Of a stretch of 26,791 bases of DNA, positions 21,631 through 26,791 are shown one piece after another. The stretch is taken from the NCBI GenBank assembly GCA_035493835.1, contig DATJHO010000149.1:1-26791 (forward strand), in the 5' to 3' direction. The notes under the pieces were generated by a model. That model saw nothing but the letters and a program-made list of their open reading frames with translations. It searched no databases and was not told the DNA's origin. A program made the translations under genes and the position numbers. Source of the DNA: DASZTU01 sp035493835 (GTDB lineage: Bacteria > Pseudomonadota > Alphaproteobacteria > Rhizobiales > Devosiaceae). The stretch's first letter is position 1, and each line of letters begins with the position of its first letter.

Positions 21631-22884
21631 CTAGCCGCAGGCGGCGGCTCGGGCCTCGAGCAATGACTTTTCCCGCGCGTTCCGGGTGAGGCCGGCGGCG
21701 CGGGTGAATTCGGCGCGTGCCTCGGCAGGGCGGCCCAGCTTGAGCAGCAGGTCGCCCCGGACGCTCGGGAGCAGGTGATAAGTTTTCAGCGCAGGGGCAT
21801 CGAGCAGAGCATCGACGAGTGCCAGGCCGGCCGCCGGTCCATCGGCCATGCTTATCGCGACGGCGCGGTTGAGCTCGACGATGGGGGAGGGGGTGAGTGC
21901 GGCCAGCGCCGCATAGAGCGCGGCAATTTGCCCCCAGTCGGTCTGGGCGGCGTCCCGGGCGCGGGCATGGCAGGAGGCAATCGCCGCCTGAAGGGTGTAG
22001 GGTCCCGCAGTCCTGCCCAAGGCTTCGGCGCGCGCCAGCGCCGCAAAACCCCGCCGGATCAACAGCTGGTCCCAGCGGCCGCGGTCCTGGTCGAGCAGCA
22101 GGATCGGTTCGCCGGCAGCGTCGGTTCGGGCGGCGAGGCGCGAGGCTTGCAGCTCCATCAGGGCCACGAGCCCATGAACTTCCGGCTCGTTGGGGGCAAG
22201 CCCAGAAAGGATCCGCCCGAGCCGCAGGGCCTCGTCGCAGAGTTCGTGGCGCAGCCACTCCTCGCCGGCCGTGGCCGCATAGCCCTCGTTGAAGGTGAGA
22301 TAAATGACCTCGAGCACCGAGGCGAGGCGGGCGTCGCGGTCCGCGCCGCGCGGCACCTCGAAGGGAAGCCCGGCTTCGGCCAGCGTGCGCTTGGCGCGGA
22401 CGATCCGTTGCGCAATCGTCGGCTCGGGCACGAGGAAGGCGCGGGCAATTTCCTCGGTGGTGAGCCCGCCGACCAGTTTCAGCGTGAGGGCCGTCCTCGC
22501 CTCGGCAGAAAGTGCCGGGTGGCAGGCGGTGAACATCAGCCGCAGCAGGTCATCGCCGACGTCGTCGTCGAGCGCCTCGTCCGGGTCGGGCTCGGCCAGG
22601 TCGGTCTCGGCCTCATGGGCGAGTTCGTCGAGCTTGCGCGCTGCCATGCGGTTGTGACGGAAATGGTCAAGCGCGCGGCGCTTGGCGGTGGTCATCAGCC
22701 ATGCGCCGGCATTGCGCGGCACGCCCGTTTGCGGCCATTGCTTCAGCGCGACGACGAGCGCGTCCTGCGCCAATTCCTCGGCGATACCAATGTCGCGCAC
22801 GATACGGGTGAGGCCCGCGATCAACCGCGGGGCCTCGATGCGGTACACGGCCTCGACGGCCCGATGTGCATCGGCTGCGCTCAC
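21631..22884 (-). CDS. ECF42-type RNA polymerase sigma factor with C-terminal TPR-like domain
   Basis: Alternative sigma factor of the ECF42/COG4941 type. From the GTG at 22884 it has 417 residues: region 2 (about 10-80, with GIAEELAQDALVVALKQWP and GAWLMTTAKRRALDHFR), an acidic linker, region 4 (about 120-185, LVGGLTTEEIARAFLVPEPTIAQRIVRAKR), and a large helical C-terminal extension (about 190-417, FNEGYAA, ELNRAVAISMADGPAAGL, YHLLPSVRGDLLLKLGR) resembling TPR repeats, which replaces an anti-sigma factor as the control element in this group. An in-frame ATG at 22980 would add 32 residues from repeat-rich DNA and is less likely. The two DGPF genes upstream on the same strand are the classic partners of this sigma group. 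Confidence 0.88.
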   Translation of the reverse strand: MSAADAHRAVEAVYRIEAPRLIAGLTRIVRDIGIAEELAQDALVVALKQWPQTGVPRNAGAWLMTTAKRRALDHFRHNRMAARKLDELAHEAETDLAEPDPDEALDDDVGDDLLRLMFTACHPALSAEARTALTLKLVGGLTTEEIARAFLVPEPTIAQRIVRAKRTLAEAGLPFEVPRGADRDARLASVLEVIYLTFNEGYAATAGEEWLRHELCDEALRLGRILSGLAPNEPEVHGLVALMELQASRLAARTDAAGEPILLLDQDRGRWDQLLIRRGFAALARAEALGRTAGPYTLQAAIASCHARARDAAQTDWGQIAALYAALAALTPSPIVELNRAVAISMADGPAAGLALVDALLDAPALKTYHLLPSVRGDLLLKLGRPAEARAEFTRAAGLTRNAREKSLLEARAAACG

Positions 22885-23117
22885 GGGGCTAGGAGAGCAG
22901 CTTGGGCGCGACGGGGCAAGGGACGAATTGGGTGGGGGGTAATCTCGGTCGCTAGGGCAGGCGTCGCGGCGCACTCCCATCCCAACCCTCCCCGCAAGGG
23001 GGAGGGGTGCCGGGCGGTGTTCGACCGCGCCGTATCGTTCCCTCGCCGCTCAGGGGAGAGGGCCGGGTGGGGGTGAAGCCGTGAAAGACGCCAACCTCAC
23101 GGCATTCCTGCCGGGTG
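22885..23117. repeat. Gap with palindromic repeats between sigma factor and DGPF genes
   Basis: Holds CCCTCCCC-GCAAG-GGGGAGGG (22986-23006), a perfect 8-base palindrome, followed by CCTCGCCGCTCAGGGGAGAG (23041-23060), both of the CTCCCC...GGGGAG style found widely between alphaproteobacterial genes; related sequence occurs at 10681-10720. It could reduce read-through from the DGPF genes into the sigma gene. No separate promoter for the sigma gene is evident. Confidence 0.6.
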
Positions 23118-23546
23118 CTAGTGCCGGATCGGCTTCTGGGTGGCCTCGCGCCAGGCGGCTTCCTTCTTCAGGTGCTCTTCGCTGATGGCGTCCACGGGGA
23201 AGTCGGAGGCCTCGAACACCTTGCGCAGTTCCACCTCCTCGCCATCCGTGAAGGGGATACGCCTGATCCATTCCAGCGCCTCCTCCTTCGATTTGACGTC
23301 GAGCAGCCAATAGCCGGCGATCAGTTCCTTGGTTTCGGCGAACGGGCCATCGGTCACCGTGACCTTGCCGTTTTCGTACTTGATCCGGGCGCCCTCTGAG
23401 GAGGGCCGCAGGCCCTCTCCGGCCAGCATCACGCCGGCGGCGATCAGTTCGTCGTTGTAGCGGCCCATGGCCGCGATCATCTCCGAGCTGGGCAGTACGC
23501 CCGCTTCGCTCTCGGCATTGGCCTTTACAATCACCATGAAGCGCAT
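23118..23546 (-). CDS. DGPF-domain (YCII-related) protein 1
   Basis: A 142-residue protein of the YCII-like DGPF family, with the defining DGPFAETKELIAGYW (66 onwards) and the typical start MRFMVIVKANAESEAG. It forms a small ferredoxin-like fold; its biochemical role is unknown, but these proteins are consistently encoded beside ECF42 sigma factors. The start at 23546 follows a GAGGAG-type site. The gene lies 25 bases after the other DGPF gene, and the two are clearly a tandem duplication: a run of about 30 identical bases covers the DGPF region. Confidence 0.88.
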   Translation of the reverse strand: MRFMVIVKANAESEAGVLPSSEMIAAMGRYNDELIAAGVMLAGEGLRPSSEGARIKYENGKVTVTDGPFAETKELIAGYWLLDVKSKEEALEWIRRIPFTDGEEVELRKVFEASDFPVDAISEEHLKKEAAWREATQKPIRH

Positions 23547-23571
23547 TTTTTTCTCCTCTCGTTCTGGGCCA

Positions 23572-24036
23572 TCAGTTCGATGGGCGCTGGCCCTCTGGCA
23601 CCGCATTGCCCGTGCCGGCTGCCATTTCGGCGCGCATTTTTTCCTCTCGCGCCCGCTCCTCCGGGGTGAACACGTCGCCAAAATCCTCAGCCTCGTAGAG
23701 GGGCCGGATCTCGATCTCGACCTCGCCGTGCCCGTCGAGCGGTGGCCACTTCTTCACCCACGCGATTGCTTCTTCCTTGGAGGCAACGTCGATGATGTTG
23801 AAGCCGGCGACCAGTTCCTTGGTTTCGGCGAACGGGCCATCGATGACGCTCGGCTGCCCGTTGTGGAATTTGACGCGCGCGCCCTCGCGGCTGGGTTTCA
23901 GGCCATCGCCAGCGAGCATGACGCCGGCCTTCACCATCTCCTCGATGTAGTCGCCCATTTGCTTGAACAGCTCTTCGGTCGGCAGGTCGGCCCCTTCCGT
24001 CTCGGCGTCGGCCTTGCGGATGATCATGAAGCGCAT
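23572..24036 (-). CDS. DGPF-domain (YCII-related) protein 2
   Basis: A 154-residue paralogue of the next gene, starting MRFMIIRKADAETEGADLP with IDGPFAETKELVAGFN at 65 onwards. It differs in a longer, charged C-terminal tail (VFTPEERAREEKMRAEMAAG). The GAGGAGAC site precedes the ATG at 24036. It is the first gene of the DGPF-DGPF-sigma operon and has an ECF-like promoter element upstream (24092-24118). The role is unknown; a regulatory partner of the sigma factor or an enzyme for a small metabolite are both possible. Confidence 0.88.
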   Translation of the reverse strand: MRFMIIRKADAETEGADLPTEELFKQMGDYIEEMVKAGVMLAGDGLKPSREGARVKFHNGQPSVIDGPFAETKELVAGFNIIDVASKEEAIAWVKKWPPLDGHGEVEIEIRPLYEAEDFGDVFTPEERAREEKMRAEMAAGTGNAVPEGQRPSN

Positions 24037-24091
24037 TGTCGTCTCCTCGGTTGCTTTCGGCAGCGGCTCCTCACTGCCGCTCTGATGACAC

Positions 24092-24118
24092 GACGAACGA
24101 GGTTTTGAGGAATCGACG
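24092..24118 (-). promoter_or_regulatory. Candidate ECF42-dependent promoter of the DGPF operon
   Basis: On the minus strand CGTCGA (24118-24113) is followed by 17 bases and then CGTC (24095-24092). The ECF42 promoter reported in Streptomyces, as I recall it, has TGTCGA at -35 and CG(A/T)C at -10, so five of six and four of four bases match at an ordinary ECF spacing. It lies about 55 bases before the first DGPF start codon, the position expected for autoregulation of this operon. Confidence 0.5.
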
Positions 24119-24142
24119 TGGCCCCAGGAGAAATTTTTTGAA

Positions 24143-24658
24143 TTAGCCGGAAATGCCCGTCCTGACCGCGAGCGCCAGGCGTGCCGCCGAGCGCCAGATC
24201 GTGGTCGATCGCACCCAGTCGAGCCCTATCCGGCGCAGCTCGATCAGCCAATCCATCAGCCGCTTGAACCAGCCGATCCGCATCAGCGGTTCACGCGCCG
24301 CGTGATAGATGCGCTCGACGATCAGGATGCTGGCGAGGTGGGCCAGCACATAGAGCACGCCGCCCTGAACGACGTGGCCCACACCGAACCAATAAAGCGC
24401 GAACGCCTTGATCGGCTCGATGATGATGAACGGCACCGCGAACACCAGCAGGGCCGCGTAGGGCGGCAAGCTGCCGATCCACCTGCCGAGCAGGGCGAAG
24501 ACCCCAAGCCGGCCCAGCGCGTCCAACAGCGGACGCGCCACTGGCGATAGCAGCGCTTCGACCAGCATCCAGAGGATCAGGGCGATCGAGAGGACGAAGC
24601 GGGCGATGATGCGAAGTGTCGCGAGCCAGGGGGCCCTCTGCGATGCCGGCTGCGCCAT
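24143..24658 (-). CDS. Conserved small membrane protein of unknown function
   Basis: A 171-residue inner-membrane protein with three to four likely membrane segments (about 15-38, 62-85, 90-118, with a shorter one between), then a basic, Trp-containing C-terminal helix (RIGWFKRLMDWLIELRRIGLDW). The segment VFAVPFIIIEPIKAFALYWFG is its most distinctive part. I do not recognise a named domain. It starts one base after the stop of the M32 carboxypeptidase gene (TAG-G-ATG), so its translation depends on that gene and the two products may work together. Confidence 0.75.
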   Translation of the reverse strand: MAQPASQRAPWLATLRIIARFVLSIALILWMLVEALLSPVARPLLDALGRLGVFALLGRWIGSLPPYAALLVFAVPFIIIEPIKAFALYWFGVGHVVQGGVLYVLAHLASILIVERIYHAAREPLMRIGWFKRLMDWLIELRRIGLDWVRSTTIWRSAARLALAVRTGISG

Positions 24659-24659
24659 C

Positions 24660-26156
24660 CTAACTTCCGTAGCGGCGTTCGAGATGGGCGATGAAATAGC
24701 TGGCGTTGAGCGGCTCGCCGGTGGCGCGGCTCATCAGCTCCGGGGTCGAATAGCGCGAGCCCTGCGACCAGATCTTGTCCCGCCGCCAGCCGTTTATCCC
24801 GTCGAACCGGCCGTGCGCCATCTCCTCGCGGGCCGAGGGAATGGCCTTTTCCAGCGCGGCCCATTGCTGTGCCGCCATCATGGCGCCGAGGGTGTATGAC
24901 GGGAAGTAGCCGAACGCGCCGCCCGGCCAGTGCACGTCCTGCATCGGCCCGTCCGCCGGATTGTCGAGCGTGGAAAGTCCGAGATATTCGCGCATTTTTT
25001 CGTCCCAGGCCTCGGGCAGGTCATCGACCTCGATCTGGCCGAGCACCAGCGCCTGCTCCAGTTCGTAGCGCAGGATGACGTGCAGGGGGTAGGTGACCTC
25101 GTCCGCATCGACCCGGATCAGGCCGCGCTCGATGAGGTGGACATGGGCCAAAATGTCTTCGAGCGTCCAGCCGTCGAGCGCCTCGCGGCCCAGATACTCG
25201 CGCACGGTGGGCTCGGCCCAGGTCCAGAATTCGGCGCTGCGGGCGATCTGCTTTTCGACGAACAGGCTCTGGCTCTCGTGGACGCCCATGCCGCGCGCCT
25301 TGCCGAGCGGCCAATGGCTCCACTGCTTGGGCAGGTTCTGCTCGTAAAGGGCGTGGCCGGTCTCGTGCAGGATGCCCATCAGCGAGGAGAGAAAATCCGT
25401 GGTGACGTAGCGCGTCGTCATGCGCACATCGGTCGGCACGCCGCCGCAGAAGGGGTGATGAGAGATGTCGAGCCGGCCGTGGTCGAAATCGAAGCCGAGG
25501 ACCTTCATCATCTCGAGGCCGAGCGCGCGCTGGCGATCGACCAGATAGGGGCCCTGCAGCGGCTTCAGCGGGCGCCGGCCGAAGCGCTGCGCCTGGCGTT
25601 CCAGGGCTTCCGGAACAAAGCGTTTCAGGAAGACCTTGAGGTCCTCGAACACCGGCGTGATGTCGGCAATGCGGTTGCCGGGGTCGTACTGCTCCATCAG
25701 CGCGTCATAGGGCGTGAGCTTGAGAATGTCGGCGCGGCGCGCTGCCTCCTCGCGCACCAGGGCGACGACGCCCGCGAGCGCCGGGGCGAAACCCTTCCAG
25801 TCGTTCTTTTCCCTTGCCTCGCGCCAGAGCTGTTCCGAGCGCATGGTGGTTTCGACCTGCCGCTCGACGAACTCGGCCGGGAGGCACGTCATGTTGGTGT
25901 ATTGCCGGCGGAATTCGTGGAGGGCGGTGCGCTCGTCGGGGGTGAGATCCTCGGTCGCGGCGGCTTCGATCCAATCGGCAATCTCCGGGGCGGTTGCCTG
26001 GGCGTGATGCATGCCGGCAAGGGCGGAGACTGCCTCCGCGCGCTTTTCGCCGCCGCCGGAGGGCATGTTGGTGGCTTCATCCGCCCTCAGGATCGAGAGC
26101 GCGTGCTCCAGCGCTTCGAGCTTGTGTCCGAGGGCATCTAGCTTGGCGAACGACAT
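24660..26156 (-). CDS. M32 family carboxypeptidase (carboxypeptidase Taq)
   Basis: Cytosolic zinc or cobalt metallocarboxypeptidase that trims amino acids from peptide C-termini. The 498-residue length is normal for the family. It carries the metal motif HETGH (264-268) in GILHETGHALYEQ, the third ligand in HESQS (Glu294), and the family signatures HPFCGGVPTDVRMTTRY, IRVDADEVTYPLHVILRYELEQ and DVHWPGGAFGYFPSYTLGAM. All catalytic residues are in place. The ATG at 26156 has only a weak site. The downstream membrane-protein gene follows after one base. Confidence 0.95.
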   Translation of the reverse strand: MSFAKLDALGHKLEALEHALSILRADEATNMPSGGGEKRAEAVSALAGMHHAQATAPEIADWIEAAATEDLTPDERTALHEFRRQYTNMTCLPAEFVERQVETTMRSEQLWREAREKNDWKGFAPALAGVVALVREEAARRADILKLTPYDALMEQYDPGNRIADITPVFEDLKVFLKRFVPEALERQAQRFGRRPLKPLQGPYLVDRQRALGLEMMKVLGFDFDHGRLDISHHPFCGGVPTDVRMTTRYVTTDFLSSLMGILHETGHALYEQNLPKQWSHWPLGKARGMGVHESQSLFVEKQIARSAEFWTWAEPTVREYLGREALDGWTLEDILAHVHLIERGLIRVDADEVTYPLHVILRYELEQALVLGQIEVDDLPEAWDEKMREYLGLSTLDNPADGPMQDVHWPGGAFGYFPSYTLGAMMAAQQWAALEKAIPSAREEMAHGRFDGINGWRRDKIWSQGSRYSTPELMSRATGEPLNASYFIAHLERRYGS

Positions 26157-26178
26157 GCGTACTCCGAAGTGTTGCTGA

Positions 26179-26791
26179 TCAGGTTTTGCGGAAAGTCGAG
26201 AACTGGAATTTTTGCGCGCTGCCCCAGGGCGTTACGTGCTCATGCCGAAGTGTGCCGATAAGCCGGAAGGTGGGGCCGAGCACGGCCGCAAGGCTTTCGG
26301 CGTCATAGCGACAAACGGGCAGTCCGCTGCATTTCTCCGGCCCGTCGGGGGCGAAGGTGGCGATCAGCGCCGCGCCGCCCGGGCGCAGGGCGCTTTCGAG
26401 CGCCCGAACAAAGGCCTCCCGACCGGAAGGGGTGACCATGAAAAGAAAAACCGCCCGATCGTGCCAGACGTCATAGACCCGGTCGGGCTGCCAGCGGGTA
26501 ATATCTGCAGCGATCCACTTCACGTTCTCTCCGGCCGTGCCGAGCCGGTGGCGCGAAACTTCCAACGCGGCGGGCGAAAGGTCGAGAACGGTTGTATCCT
26601 TGGCGCCCTGGGCGAGCAGTCCATCGACCAGCCGCGATGCGCCGCCGCCAACATCGATAATGGCGGCGTCTGGCCGGGCGTCAGCCTCCGCGATCAGCGA
26701 CAGCGACAGGGCGGGCTCGAGCTCGTACCAGCTGACACCGGTTTCCGGCTTGGTCTCATAGACTTGCTGCCAGTGTGCGGCGAGTTCGTCG
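26179..26791 (-). CDS. Class I SAM-dependent methyltransferase, 5' end beyond window
   Basis: The frame is open up to the right edge, so the N-terminus lies outside. The visible 203 residues include HWQQVYETKPETGVSWYE near the edge, SAM motif I IIDVGGGASRLVDGLL, LDLSPAALEVSR (motif II acidic residue), WIAADITRW, VWHDRAVFLFM, LRPGGAALIATFAPDGP and CRYDAESL. This is a Methyltransf_25/TPMT-like small-molecule methyltransferase; the HW-x-VY-x-TK start is typical of a family often beside detoxification genes, but the substrate is unknown. A TTG inside the frame at 26565 must not be taken as the start, because conserved motifs lie upstream of it. Confidence 0.88.
   Translation of the reverse strand, partial: DELAAHWQQVYETKPETGVSWYELEPALSLSLIAEADARPDAAIIDVGGGASRLVDGLLAQGAKDTTVLDLSPAALEVSRHRLGTAGENVKWIAADITRWQPDRVYDVWHDRAVFLFMVTPSGREAFVRALESALRPGGAALIATFAPDGPEKCSGLPVCRYDAESLAAVLGPTFRLIGTLRHEHVTPWGSAQKFQFSTFRKT

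Noticed and set aside
24037..24142. Possible terminator around GCAGCGGCTCCTCACTGCCGCT
   Set aside because: Only five-base pairings are possible with a large loop and no U tract; the region is better explained as the DGPF operon promoter and leader.
26179..26565. A 128-residue methyltransferase starting at 26565
   Set aside because: The apparent start is a TTG inside the gene; the frame continues to the window edge and encodes the conserved SAM motif I upstream, so the gene is cut by the window and is not short.

Overview
The window looks like a chromosomal piece of a high-GC alphaproteobacterium, most likely order Hyphomicrobiales and possibly a Devosia-like genus (the genus is a guess from protein style and intergenic palindromes). 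Genes are dense, with many ATGA/GTGA/TAATG stop-start overlaps. The intergenic regions carry several families of GC-rich palindromic repeats. I saw no tRNA, rRNA, CRISPR array, insertion sequence or prophage.

Left part (1-5600): the 3' end of an rsmB-type rRNA methyltransferase; a 550-bp repeat-bearing gap; a 69-aa small protein; guaA (GMP synthase); a secreted PL5/AlgL-type alginate lyase; a DUF1348/NTF2-like protein; and, on the minus strand, a PfkB sugar kinase whose start is a TTG set by an AAGGAG site.

Centre (5600-17530): a complete-looking carbon-phosphorus lyase locus for using phosphonates as a phosphorus source. It is split into two convergent operons. phnC-phnD-phnE1-phnE2 plus a hexapeptide-repeat transferase run on the plus strand. 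phnG-H-I-J-K-L-M run on the minus strand as one tightly overlapping unit. phnF, a GntR/UTRA repressor gene, is divergent from phnG. PhnCDE imports the phosphonate, PhnI with G, H and L attaches it to ribose, PhnM removes pyrophosphate, and PhnJ with PhnK in the core complex breaks the C-P bond. phnN and phnP are not in the window. Both operon heads carry PhoB-box-like direct repeats placed near -10-like hexamers, and both carry striking inverted repeats. The phnF-phnG pair of dyads contains GGT-N4-ACC cores and is the best candidate PhnF operator. Hairpins lie at the phnC/phnD, phnD/phnE1 and phnE2/transferase junctions and probably set relative mRNA levels.

Right part (17530-26791): recJ and a cyclopropane-fatty-acid synthase on the plus strand. 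The minus strand then holds a DEDDh exonuclease, an ECF42-type sigma factor with two tandem DGPF (YCII) proteins upstream of it, a small membrane protein one base downstream of an M32 carboxypeptidase gene, and the 3' part of a SAM methyltransferase gene that runs off the window. A CGTCGA-N17-CGTC element before the first DGPF gene resembles the promoter reported for ECF42 factors.

The most useful leads are the regulatory DNA of the phn locus, the uncharacterised transferase on its transport operon, the ECF42/DGPF promoter, and a roughly 100-bp dispersed repeat present in opposite orientations at two places in the window.
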